64,000 nt of DNA from Homalodisca vitripennis (lineage: Eukaryota; Arthropoda; Insecta; Hemiptera; Cicadellidae), in NCBI RefSeq assembly GCF_021130785.1, contig NC_060207.1, positions 195,994,001 through 196,058,000 of the forward strand, read 5' to 3'. The notes under the pieces are model-generated. The model was given only the letters and a program-made list of their open reading frames with translations, had not been told where the DNA came from and did not search any database. A program made the position numbers and the translations under genes. Positions 17,126 to 30,110 of the stretch are shown here, piece after piece; the stretch's first letter is position 1, and every line of letters starts with the position of its first letter.

Positions 17126-17315
17126 GCGTCCTCACTTGTCGCTACCAGAATGTTGTAAGCCGTCTCTACCAGATAGCAGCACCGCAGTCGCACACGTACG
17201 CTAAGAAAAATAGTGTTACAGTAGGCATACTTTTTGCGTCCTCACTTGCCGCTACCAGCATGTTGTAAGCCGTCTCTACCAGATAGCAGCACCGCAGTCG
17301 CAAAGCTAAGAAACT
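17114..17315 (+). repeat. 110-bp tandem duplication at the inner edge of the right ITR
   Basis: The block starting GGTATACTTTTTGCGTCC (17114) recurs at 17224 with period 110 and few mismatches. Both copies contain the ITR inner segment GTAAGCCGTCTCTACCAGAT. The second copy runs into the full ITR; the first is a solo partial ITR with a 7-bp insertion, so the ITR edge has been partly duplicated. Confidence 0.85.
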
Positions 17316-17729
17316 ACAGCTGATATGGAAAAAATCCGTTGATCGCCGGGCGCCCCGCGCCGCACGTACAGCCATATCGCGCCGCCACGCACAACTCGTC
17401 TCCGTGGTCCAGTGGTCAGCGCGACAGTCTCGCATTCGTAGGGGCCCGGGTTCGGATACCGGCCGCCGGAGACACAAATTTTTGTTCATCCGCCATGACA
17501 CCGTCCGCCATCGCTCGTCCGCCATCGCTCTCGTAAGGTGGGGGGCTTGCTGCTCTCCCATTGGCTGGGGGGTCGTCGCAGGGGGTCTAGGAGGGGGCGG
17601 GGGGTGTGGGAGGGGGGAGGGGAGGGGGGCAGGGCAGGGGCGTGGCCTAGCCGCCATTGCTGCTTTCTCATTGGTCCAGAATAACTCCATAAGAGCCCAT
17701 GTTAGCGCCAAAGTGGCGCCCGTTCTACT
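17261..17729 (-). repeat. Right inverted terminal repeat
   Basis: This 469-bp block is the inverted counterpart of 1643-2100. Differences include a 3-4 base change within the G-rich tract near 17630, a one-base deletion in the tRNA-like unit and an insertion of about 19 bases near 17325-17345. The outer tip reads GTTCTACT. Confidence 0.93.
17398..17473 (+). ncRNA. tRNA-like Pol III unit in right ITR
   Basis: This is the 76-nt twin of 1897-1973: GTCTCCG and CGGAGAC pair over 7 bp, the A box TGGTCCAGTGGTCAGCG lies near 17405, and a B-box-like GGTTCGGATACC lies near 17449-17460. T5 follows at 17479-17483. It reads towards the right tip of the element. One base shorter than the left copy inside the B box. 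Confidence 0.6.
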
Positions 17730-17735
17730 GTGGTA
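17730..17735. repeat. Target site duplication, right copy (GTGGTA)
   Basis: GTGGTA directly follows the GTTCTACT terminus and is identical to 1637-1642. Confidence 0.93.
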
Positions 17736-20700
17736 TAATAAGCTGAATAAAACCCGAGTTAAATTAAAGTTCTAAATGATTTCCATCCAATTGAGAATGT
17801 TTAATCAGTTGATAGATTTCACCCGAAAGCTTCATGGAATCGCTATTGAAAACCTAATTTATAGTAAATTCTAATTCTATCCCAGTTATTCTATTGTAAT
17901 CTGCTAATCTGAAGTGCACTTGTGCTAAAAACGTTGGATTTGAAAAAAACAAAGCAGCTTGCAAACATTGTACTAAGAGGGTTTTAGATTACAACGCTGT
18001 CGCAATAAATATATACTACGCATTTTAATACATTTTTATTACAAACCCATTTAAAATCTTGATATAATCCACGATATTCAATTCATTTTTCTTCAAAACA
18101 CGATTCAGATTTAGATGATTGTATCAGATTCCTGAAATAAATATAGCGTTACACATCGATAGCGATATATTTAAAGCTTCAATTTGAGATAATGGTGTTT
18201 TTATGCTGTTCAAAAAGAAGCATGAAACAATTTTCTCATTACTTATATTAATAAATAACTTCGTATCCGTTGGATCTGTCCAGAATGCAATGAAGGACTA
18301 AAAGTCATAGTTGTAGAGGGTTCGGTATTGTACATTTCCGCTAATAGTTTTTTTATTATTAACTTTAGTATTTAAACGGAATGCCTACAGCGTTATTCTA
18401 GCTAAAGGCAAAATTTCTGTTTTCTTATTGTATAAAACTATCGCACTTCTGCGTATATATTTTACCATAACAAAACATATAATGTCCTACACAGACAAAA
18501 CCACTGCTTCTTTTACTGCTATTTAGCATTGTTCTTTAGTGATGGATCGATTCCCACAAAGAGGTAAGGGATTGTACCAATGGGAAATACTATAGTTGAG
18601 GGATGGGGTCTGTTTACTTTGGCTAACTCCTTCATAGTTTGAAACCCAAAAGCAATTTGTATATAATAAATAATGAATTTCTTAATGCCATAGAAGACTT
18701 TTGAAGAGAATGATATAACTGCTACATAATATAATTATATAAAAAGATAGTAGTTTAAGAATAATAGATAAGAATAATAATAATAACATATATACATCGA
18801 GTTATAGTCATCACATTCTGAAAAATAATTGGTCGATATCATTATAAAACTGATTTGCCTTGTAATTACGGTTAAGAGCCCTGCGGCTAGTAGGAAGCAT
18901 GTCAACCAAAGAAAAAAGGACAATTAGAACGGAGGATCTGGTCACAACTGATAATAATTGTAAAGAGCAACAAAAGAGCAAAAAACAATGGAGATTACCA
19001 ACTGATGCTATGTAGAAAAAAACTAAAACTATCTTGATTTATTATCCTGTTTTGTAGAGAACAGATTAGGTGGATGTTCCACTCAAGGTCATGATGAGAC
19101 AGGTCATTTCTTGAAGAATCTTTAAGTTTTTAGACCTGGTTGAAGTTTAAACATAATATCGATTTGTATTGAGTTGCATAATTATTTACATAGTATTTAA
19201 AGGTAAATACTTAAAGTCTCATATTAATTTAAATCGACGATCACACGGGATGGTTTGATTCTGTTTATTTTAAAATTCCAGTTAAACATACAATGGATAG
19301 GCTACTTGAAAAAACTAATATAATATTTACATTGGTGGAACCTAACGGATGTCCCAGGAGGGCACACATCAGTAATCGCAAATATTGAAATATTGGGAAA
19401 AGTGTGGATCATGAGGTTTATGTTACAACGAAGGATGGCTGTTGGGAAAGGTAGGAGCTTTTTTAGTGGTAATGGGAATTGCTAACCTGGACGTAAGCGA
19501 ACCTTTATTCTACTAAGTATGACTTTAGAAGAACTGGCCTAAATTCAACGTGACTGTGATAAAGCGTCCATCATTCTTTCTCGTGGGATCTCATGAGGAG
19601 TCGTATCACTGAGAAATACGAAGCGTATCTCCAGCCTTATCCTTCCTGAATATCCTGACTCTGTGAAATCATGCCTAAAGGTCTATTTAGGAATATGTGC
19701 AATGAGAGGATTTTCAGCTTCTTGTCTTACGTAATCAAAAACCTATTTTAAGAAACACCCCAGGTATGAGTCTCAGTATATTAAGGATTCTTCAACATTC
19801 AAGAGCTAATTATTAGAAACTTCAACATTAAGTCAATAGAAATAAACATAAAGTAAATTGTGAAAAGATTATAAATAAAATTCTAAAATAGTATAAATTA
19901 GTGTGTTGGAACTTATGTATGCGTATCCATGGGAAGTAATCATGAGGAGTTTCCTTATAGGTTAAACTACTTGTAAGTACGTGAAATAAAAAGCAAAGAT
20001 TGAAATTAAATTTATTTCTTGTGCAATAATCACTTCGCCTATAAATTTTTAACCGACTACAAGTCCAAGTAATTATCTTGTTACATTACAGAAATTACGA
20101 GCGAATTCAATTGGCTGATTGATTTAGCTCGTTAACACAACCGAGATCTGTTCATCAAGAACTAATTGGAACAGTTTGAGGAGTATTAAAAGAACACAAC
20201 TAAGTTTATAATTTGATTTATAACTTAACTCGCTGAATAGGAGCTAATATATTTAAACATCAACTCAGGCTGTGAAGTTTTTGAAATTGTTCAATATTAT
20301 AAAGACATGATTAGCTGTAAGTGAGTCAATTTATCAATCCAAGAAGAGTTAAAAGTAATTAATTTTGAGAAAAAAAGCTACGCCATTTTAACGTTGTGTT
20401 GGTGAAAAATTACTGTTAGATAAAACAAGAATGAGTTTTAGAACTTATGACTAGCCATATTTTAATATTGTTGGTAAGTTCGAAAATGGTACGTATTAAA
20501 TTATAAACTAATTTGTATTTAGAATAACTTTTTAACCAAAATGTTTCATGTGAAGAAGTATTAACTTGAAGTATTATTGGTAATGTAAGGTCATGCAGAA
20601 CATTGTTATTATATGAAAAAACCTGTTAAATATATTCAGCTGTCAGGTGTCAAACGTAGTTTTTATAATAACAAACATTGGGTTTAAAAATTTTATGAAA

Positions 20701-22359
20701 CCAAAGTTTAGCACTGAGGAAACAATCTAGATAAGATACTTCTTAATTAAAATTAAAGTCAAATTGAGATGTCAAAATACTTTTGTAGATAAAAAACAAA
20801 TAAGCAATTTCACTCTCCTAACCTTATTGTTTAACGTTTTACTATAATAAATACATTACCCCCTCAATATATGTATCAATACAAATTATTTGCTAATAAA
20901 CCAATGTTTGATTGCTGTGCTGACGTCATAATACCCGTGTTCAAATATTTGATCTGTAATGTGCCCCGTGGTCAGAGAGGTTGGAGATGAACCGTAACTA
21001 CCAACCCGACGCTTTGAGATGTGATAACACCGTAGCTTTGACACAAAGTCAATCAAATAGCAGGAGTTATAGAATTGGCTTAATTAAGGAAAAACCTCAA
21101 ACAATAGCTTTCAAATATGTCATTTTTATCATGAACCTTATTTTATTTGATCCAATAACAAATAGTAGTAGTAAACAGATGAAATATCGTGTTGCATTAT
21201 TCAATAACATCAATCAGAGGATACCTCTCCTACATCGGGTTAACTACTTCATGCTAAGGAGTTTTTTGTAAATAATTTTAACAGTTGGATTTAGAGGGCA
21301 TTTACAATTTCCACTGAGTATGATTCGATCCTGATTGCCATCGTTTCAGAGTTTCGCACCGTGGGGACTCTAAGAAACATTGCTTTGCAAGCATGGATAA
21401 GGATTTCTGTTAAATACTGTAAAACGACCGCAGGGATTTTAGTTTTTTAATCAAGCTTTTGAATTAATTTTATCTGCCTGGTTAAAAGTTTTTAAAAAAG
21501 AACATGAGATTCTTTTATTATAAAAAATTATATTCTTAATTCAAAAGACATTCATTTTTTCTTTTTCTCAATTTTTTTGTTTAAAAGAGTTTACGTCGAC
21601 AATCATGTACCTTATCTAGCGTAAAGCAAACTGACAAGTATTATATTATACGAATTTTGGTCATCTGTTTATTCACTTAGTTTAAAGTTATGAACAATTT
21701 TAAATTATGAATTAATATTGTGCATAAGAATTTCGATATCTGCTAAATAAACAATTAGATAGATATTTACTTTGTTAATTTATAAGATATTATGTCATCT
21801 CAGTGGAATTGTGGGATATATAGATAAAAAAATCATAAATCTCAATACAAAATTTACAACTTGATAAAACAATATAGGCGAAAACTTATACAATAGTTCC
21901 ATGAACTACAATAACTCTGCCACATGTCAAACTTTTAATTTCTTAATCTTTATGGACAGACATATCATGTTCTGCATTATTTACTTTAAACTTTTAGGAT
22001 GTTTTTAAAATTGAAGTAACATTTTCGATTGTTGCAAACCACCCACGCAGTAAGTATATCGGGAGAACGTTTTTTATATATTGACATAAAACAAAGTGTT
22101 TTCCTTATAAATCTCCAATGAGCAGTCCATTGAAAAAATTTTCTTCAAAATCTAAGTAAAGAGTGTTCAAAAATGTAGAGTCAAAGTGTTTGAATATAAA
22201 AACTGTTAAACATAAGCTTAAGTCAAATCATGCAAAATTTTTAAATTATTGTTAACAAGAATTCATTTGCTAAAATAGAGTTGACTGAATCTGTTTCAAA
22301 ATCGAGACCAATAATTTGAAATATTTTAAAAAATTCCAAAATACCCTGTATTCTTGTGT

Positions 22360-22360
<1 letters not shown>

Positions 22361-22417
<57 letters not shown>
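22361..22417. repeat. Homopolymer T57
   Basis: Fifty-seven consecutive T. On the minus strand this is a poly(A) tract, as left by a retroposed transcript whose body would lie at higher coordinates; I could not find the other end or a target duplication. Confidence 0.9.
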
Positions 22418-22421
<4 letters not shown>

Positions 22422-25400
22422 CTGATTTCCGATTAGCTCAGAAAAAATTAACCTAATTCTAATATTTTTATATGACTATTTTTTGAGTATTTTGTTGTTG
22501 ACCCCCCACTGATATTTTGAAAATTCTGAATTCAGTTAACTTAAAAACTTTAAATAGCATTATGCATCGTGTTGTTACGTCGTTTTTCGATTTCTTGTAA
22601 ACAGGAAGAAAGTGGTTTTTAAAATTTTTCGTATTTCCGATGGTATATGAGAAATAAGCAAAAAATCAGATTTTCACGTAATGTTTTCCGATGTTTTATA
22701 GGGATATTTTAGCCATTCATAATATTTAGTACATGCAAAATTTTATTATTATATAAAAATAACTTTATCATTCCAGCATTTTAATGGTGATTATACTATT
22801 AAAATAATCGTAATATGAAGTCTGAGCTATCAGTAAAACAAAGTAATTTTGTAAAGGTCTAAAACTCATGTTTATTTTAACGGTAAAGTATTACGGTAAG
22901 TAATACAGTTTGAAATTTATGAATAAATATTGCAACTCACTCTGCCGAATGTTTTAGCAACAATTTAAAGAAGTAAAAAGAATTTGAAAAATAAACGATT
23001 GCTTGATTAGTATTATTATACTTATAACGTACGTTTTCAGCATTGCTACCGTTAAACCAAAACTTGCGCTGGCCTTTGTATTAAATTCGAATACATCATT
23101 TACACAGTACCTAATTTACAAGGACGAGGTCTACTGAGGTCCGAGGTGTAAGTTCTGAATGTCAACGCTAGGGGTAGTGCCGATCACTGCGTGCGCATGT
23201 AAAAATGTGTTTTTTAACGCTATTCGTATTTAATAAAATCTACATCCTTAATGTTAATATTTAATGAATTAACATGCTTCATAACTGGCGCTAGGGTTAC
23301 GATCATTCCTCTACCATTGTTAACAGCGCTTGTACTGTGTAAGAGAACGATACTGTAGCTGTTACTAGAGTGAGCCAATTAGAACCGGAGGCATCAAATG
23401 ATCACTCGCAGCCCACAGGAACGAGATACAGAAACGATCTGTTTAGTTCATGGCAGTCGGGGAGCGTCACAGTACCATCTGTTACAACCGTAGTAAGCGT
23501 ACGTGTCTCTATACCATTGGATGTGTTATATATCGTCTAATTAGTACAATGAAAGATATTACCACAAATGCTACATGACCTTTAAAGTGATAATAAAGTA
23601 TGAAACTGAAATATTTACTAAAATCTTACAACATTAGTATGGCTGATATAAAAACTGCGCCTTAATATAATGATTAGCATGCTTGCTTGGGTTGTTAAAT
23701 GTTCTTAGAGATTCGAGTCCTGGTCAAATGAATAACGATTTAGCTTCACTTTTTCTGTGATAACACCAAGGACCTTAGCAATTTCTGGCTAATAATTGTC
23801 GGAGAATATATGAGAAATATACACTTTTGTATATATCTTACTTCTGTATTATTTAATATTAACTACTATTTAGAATCCAATATTTTCACTAACACCATTT
23901 ATACTTTTCAAAACCTTAACCTCTGCTCATGCCAATTAATTATTTAAAATAGTTTTAAGGGGAAATATAAATACTAGGAAAATATCATATAAAATTAAAT
24001 TAAAATACATTTGTCTGGTTTAGTCTTTATGACTTAGAGTGCATATATATTCCTTGAGTATTGATATGTAACTCTAAAGGGACAAAGTAGGTTATTATAA
24101 TATGTAGTACTCGTAATAATACACATTGTTGTATCCCAGTCAGTATGAATCCCATTTTGATTTTGAATAATTTTTTATGGCACAATTTCAACTTTAAACT
24201 CCAATAATAATATGGTTATACTGAATCGCTTCCGACTGCTTTTGCTGTGGACTATACGATTAACTGTTATTACTTTTATACTTTATTTTTATGTATTTTA
24301 CTATGTTGTTATTTCCCATATAGGTTAACTTGATACCAAAATAAAAATTTTAGTTTGTTGATGCTGTGGTGTTAACTAATTTCCTATAAACCCCCAACCC
24401 GTCTCATCCTGAATATCCTGCCATTACGGAAGAATTGAAAAACGTGACATTAGCAAATTATTAGGACTAAGTGCAGTGTCCTCAGCTGCTAGTCCTCGTG
24501 AAAATACTTTTTTAACCAGGCGTTAGCTAGGATTAATCTTTGTTGTCGTTAAATGGGTCTGTTTCTGCAGAAGTAGAGAGAATGTTCAGAAAAGCAACGC
24601 AATCCCAACCAATATTATTGAGTAGCCAGTTAAATGCGGGTTATATAAGTAGTGAACATAAGAGACTAAATTTTTTGTTTGTTTCACAAAAAAGAGATAT
24701 GTCATTACACATACCTGTAGTCTACACGATTCTAGTGTTTATTGTCGTTAACTGCAATTTATCTCTGTGATGAGCATCAATTGAACCACTGGCCTGTTTT
24801 CTATTGTGCTTCAATCCTACCTCTATGGTGCCAAACGTCATTATACTGTATCTGGCATATGGTACGTCAAGCACACCTATTGTCTTTGCTTCTGTTAACT
24901 GCCATAAGTTTCTAGTGACTATCAACGTTCCAATCCATAATGCTTTTGTATTCGACTGTAAACTGTTCTGTATGCAGACCATCAGGCAATCAAGTGTACT
25001 GTGCCTCTCCGAGTTCCAAACTACTATTATTATTTACTGTTATTATTGTTTACGAAATATGTCGGAGAATCACTTATATAATTTTTATTACGTATAACAA
25101 TTGTTACTGTATCCTACAGCTCAATCTTAGCCATTTGATTGAGCCTGGGCCTCTGAACGTTACGTCTGGCAAGCCACCGTACCGTTTCATTATAAATCGT
25201 CACAAATAAGGCAGTGGCTTTTATGGGAATTAATGTAGATTAGTAAGTTCTTTTTTAGTTTAAAAATGCATTAAATAAAATATTTCAAAGTTATTTTTTA
25301 TAACTTGGAATTCCAGAGATTTCTTAAAAATTAATCAAGTAACCTTTACTTGAACTATGTTTCGTTTATATCGAGAACTTTAGTGTTTAAAACTGTAATT

Positions 25401-28400
25401 TAAATCACAATAATATTTTATATCAATAGAATATTTTTAATTTGAAGTGCTTCACATGATAACGCTTGACCGCTTGTAATACTAGTTGTTGTATTACAGA
25501 TTTGAAAAAATTTGTATTTTAAGGTGGTAATTAACCCAATATTTCTATCAGAAACAGTTTTTTGGTTAAAATATTGATAATAAATGTGTTTAAAAGATTA
25601 TAACACCGGAAAAAATTAAATACTATACAGTTTAATTTAGTACATTTCATGTAAAAGCGACTGTTATTGTTTTTAATTTTTTATAAGAAAGTTCCCTGAT
25701 TGTATTAAGAAATTATATATTTTTTACTAATTTTAAATCATTAGGCATAGCTCTGTGTTTTACTTTTACCTAACTGTAACATCTAGAAATAAAAACGAAA
25801 TTTCGTAATACATATGTAACAAAGTTATACCTTAAAGTAAATGAATATATAAGATATTACATTATAAACAAAATTTTATGAGAGTAAATATGTTTATATT
25901 TATCGCTTCAATATTTAATTAGGTTAAGGGATATTTTTAACAACATAGACCATTTTTCTTCTTATATATCGAAATTGTTTTTACGAATGTTATTACTATT
26001 TAAAACAGAGCTACATTTTAAAATTTAAAAATAATTATGTACTTACTGTACATTAACTTGTACATAATGATATAAGTTGTATATTTGTTCTCTTTTACTT
26101 GCCTCCGGAGTGATAATATTTTCGGGATAGGTATGGTTCATGGTCCTCCTGTCCAGAAGGAGGGATATTGTTTTATATATGTCACTATTGAAGAAGGGTT
26201 GGTAAGTTATGTTTCAACATATTTCTTTCAAATAAGGTTAGGGCAACGTATTCTATCATGTTTGGGATAACAACAACCTTTTAAACAAGAGAGGTCACGC
26301 CTAATTACAACATTTTTATAATCTTCAGTAGACTAAACATATCGATCTAGCCGTTTAACCAAGTATCTCGACATTTATGCCTGATCATCCATAGGCTTGC
26401 TGAGATACAAATGACCCACAGATTTTCGCTATAGTCAGTGTAAGTTCATCTGGAAGGCATAGACTAGTCAGAAATTAACCCGGATACAGATGTCAACCCA
26501 TTTACCTCTACTTTAATCTGACATAAAACATAATTTCCCACTTAGTTTCTTACTTAGTATTCATCCCAGAGTTAAAGAAACAGACACCTCGCTTAGGAAC
26601 AATTACGAGAAAGACTTAATGGTATTTTATTCATAGTTTTAATAAAATAATCTAGGTTAATTATTTAGCTTTGTTTGACTATTCAAATAAATATTTCTCA
26701 CATTCAGTAAATAATGAAAAATATTAGTTTTTAACTGTAGTGTTCATTAAATGAACTAAAGTGTAATGTGACTAAAATCAGATTGGATCCGTATATATGT
26801 ACCGAGTAACATATCAAGTTTTTTTGCTCTGAATTTAACAAATTTACTATCTTTTAGCTTGTGCCGTTATTCCATTCTAATTATTTTCATTAGTTTGGTT
26901 CAATGTATTAGAGTAATATCCAATACAAATATTTTAATTCATACTTAAAAAATAATTAAATGACCATTTACGACCGGTAATGAAACATCAATACGAATAA
27001 TTAAATTTTATTTATTCTAATTTCTATTTAAACGCTTCATTTTATTCATACTTAGTACATTTATTTAAGAGAAAGTACATTTACGTAACTGAATCCTGTA
27101 AATCACAAGTGAAAAATTTGCTAAATTTATTTATAGTTTACTACATGGTAAATACTATAAAATTTCTTAAAACCAAACAGAAATTTCAAGCCCTGGCAAG
27201 GAGAAGTGGTAATCGTAATTTAACTGTGGCGATGTGCAATAATTGCGCTCACTTGATGGTCATAACGTATTAATTCGAACTCATTTTCACAGCTGCCAAT
27301 TTACCCCGTAACAAAACCACCATGTAACATAAGCTGCCTTAGGCCGAGTATGTTTCCCCCTGTTTCACTCTTGCAATAAAACGCACCCTTGTCTTAATTG
27401 GCAATATAAACATAAAATAGAGTCGAAACGTTTAATAAGTAGAATGTTGAAAAGAACTATTGATGATACCTTTTATATATATATATATATGTGCATTTTT
27501 TATTTGCATCTTAAATTTCCACCTACGACATTGGAATCAATGTAGTTAATAAATATTAAAAGTGGCAGTCAAACCAATATTATATAGGCCAGAACTATGA
27601 ATAAAAGCTCATGTCTTCAGAAAACATTTAAAAGGTTTTAAAACACAATATTAAAACACTGTTGAGTCAAGAAAATTAGGATAATACACTCCGTGGAAAT
27701 GTGTGTTTTGGTTTTTGAATCTTGTGATTAATCACTAAATGCCGATCCAGTAGAAAAATGCTGGAAAGACAAATATTCTCACACTGAAAGAGTGTTGAAC
27801 TTATTCCAAGTGTATGAAGGTTTGTATAAAATGTATAGTTCGAGAGTTATAAGTGATGATGTCGACTCTCGTGTGACTTATACCGCTCTCAGAAGCTTAC
27901 ATGGTAGAGTTTCCATCATAAATCAGTAAAAAGGTTCGTGTACAAGACCTGGAACTACTTACCGTCCGCTGGCAATATATATTCGAAGTCGCGGTGGTTT
28001 GTTGATTCCCGTCTTATATTCTTAGCAAAGTTTTGAGCTTTGCTCGCCTAACTAGAGTAGTTGATATCATATAAGACTTTCTGTAAGTCTAATTACGGTA
28101 AATCCTATTATGATATGCTAATTAATTCAATATTCACCATAGAGTAGGAGCACGGCTCTTCCTCCATAATTTGAGATTAAGGTTTTAATTCCTGGGTAAG
28201 TAAGTTTAAAATTTTAAATGGTTTAGGGCTGTTTCACCATTAAAAGGTTTTAATTAGAATACCATTTCTGTAGCAAGAGTCCATCCCCTTAAAAAAATTA
28301 AAATAAGTACAGTTATCCTAAACATAATGTCTGATAGGAGAAAATTATACTACAAAATATATACGTATATTATTAATATACAAAGAGATTAATGAATATT

Positions 28401-29589
28401 TGTTGTCAAAACTGTAGCCTACAAAATAAGGATTCTTACCTAAACTGAATTATTAACAAAACACACATGTGAGTCATGAAGTAAGTCAATGGAAACTACT
28501 CTCTCTATTGGTATACTGAGGTTATAAATGTCAAAACTGTGTTCCTCATTTTTCACAAACTAATCAGCTTTGAAATATTTCTCAGCGCCATGTCACTGAT
28601 TCTTTTTTCTTTACACTAAGCACTCTGGATAAAATTTAAGTTCTCAAGCTATAATGTCTGTGGGACCGTATTTTATTTTAATCTCAATGTACATCGATTT
28701 ACAATCATTCCCCTTGTACCCTTTAAAAACAAGGTGTGGGCGTTTATCTCTAGTTACCCCCCTTAGATTTTGGTGACTTCGTTTGGACCCGGACGGATGT
28801 AAATTCCTTTGCCAAAACTAGTCTCCCCAACGCCAGTGACTCTAGGTATGCATTTTTTATATATTCTCTGTGATTTCGCCTGCAAGTATATATACAGCCG
28901 CGTTCTGACAATGCGAGCCCCTTCAAAGCATGCAAAATCGTGCAACACTCCTGCCCTGTGACAGCTACGTAGGTGAGTGGCATCGTTCTATATAATCCTA
29001 TTATTTTATCTCTTCTGTTTACCTTCCCAACCATCCCTGTTTGTGTCCTTTCAGCGAAAATAATACAACTATTTGTTGTTTTTTTTTCTACTCACACAAT
29101 ATCCATTGTATTTTTATTTCGTTGTTAACTTTGAGCTTTTACACAATTCATCACTAGTTTTATGTTTAAAATTACTTAAACATTTATTAGTAAGAATTAT
29201 TTCCGATTTATGAGGGATTTTAAATGCTAAAGAGTCTTAGCAAAGCTTTAGAGCAGTCTATCATTTGACTGGCTAAAATATTCTTTTATGTCTGTTTGTC
29301 TATCTGTCTGCAATCCAAAAGAACTGGCTCATATACATGTGTTTTAGTGAGTCAGTGAATAATGATACATAGCCGGATCAAGTTCCACTTTCGGGAGCAA
29401 TATTATTCAATGTAGATTTTCACACTAAGTCCGGTTCCGCAAATTTGGTGGCCTGGTATCTGGCGATTGAGAATGTCCAATGGTGTCCAATCCTACTGGG
29501 AGCCTAGAACAATGTTTTCTCTTGTGCTTTGTCATATAAGCTCAGATTCACGGGAATCGGTTTTTTATTTTATTCCAATGTATTACATT

Positions 29590-30110
29590 TCTTGAGCCCC
29601 GAAGGAGATGATCACTTCCAATCCTTAAAACATAGTGTTCTCTCCTTATAACATTTAACGTTTGCAAATTTTCCGAAAACTAGTCAAACTGTCATTCCTT
29701 CTGAAGAGTCTAATAGTCCTTATTGGATCAGTAAGAATATTGAGGTGATAATAAGATTACAATGAGGATTATACATATGAGAAGAATCAATTTTACAAAT
29801 TATTGATTTTGTCTATAGAATTAGAGCTATGATTATCTATCGCATATTATTCATGTATATTTGCTAATCACTCTTACAGTGTAATTCTGAACATAAATTA
29901 TTACACTAGGATACATTTTACACAAAGATCGTGCGCCTCTCTAAAAAGAACTTAAGGAGTTAGAAAGACTTACACAATTCGCAGCTAGATATAAATATTA
30001 AGATTTAATTTGCGAGTGGAACTTATTAAATATTCTGTAAATTTCATTACAAATCCGGTAGTAATAGTTTTTAAGCTGAGAATTGTTTCAAGAAATATTG
30101 TGTCCAAAAC
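29590..30110 (+). repeat. Dispersed repeat, copy 2 (diverged)
   Basis: The block CCAATCCTTAAAACATAGTG and the following CTCTCCTTATAACATTTAACG match the repeat at 95-175, and patches of similarity continue (TTACACAAAGATC; ATTTAATTTGCGAGT) in the same order and spacing as copy 1. Divergence is high. Confidence 0.45.

Larger units (their letters stand above)
1643..17729 (+). mobile_element. Maverick/Polinton (adintovirus-like) element, 16,087 bp
   Basis: The element is bounded by near-identical inverted terminal repeats and a perfect 6-bp target duplication. The ends read AGTAGAAC... and ...GTTCTACT, fitting the AG...CT termini of Polintons. It encodes, left to right on one strand, a PolB remnant, retroviral-type integrase, packaging ATPase, unknown protein, DUF8207-type protein, three fibre-like proteins, phospholipase A2, adenain-like protease, penton, major capsid protein and several small genes. 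Size, ends and gene set all match the 15-20 kb Polinton class; the PLA2 and fibre-like genes suggest an adintovirus-like virion. Most genes carry 1-nt frameshifts, and PolB lacks its N-terminal two thirds or more, so as assembled it is not autonomous. All genes share one orientation. Confidence 0.96.

Noticed and set aside
23660..23780. tRNA-derived SINE
   Set aside because: A B-box-like GATTCGAGTCC is present, but the A box is weak, no poly(A) end or target duplication is seen and no second copy was found in the window.
24540..25209. Several overlapping ORFs of 76-97 codons on both strands
   Set aside because: Overlapping frames in both directions without motifs; low-complexity hydrophobic composition typical of AT-rich noncoding DNA.
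28750..29034. 94-codon minus-strand ORF
   Set aside because: No family resemblance or regulatory context; consistent with a chance frame.
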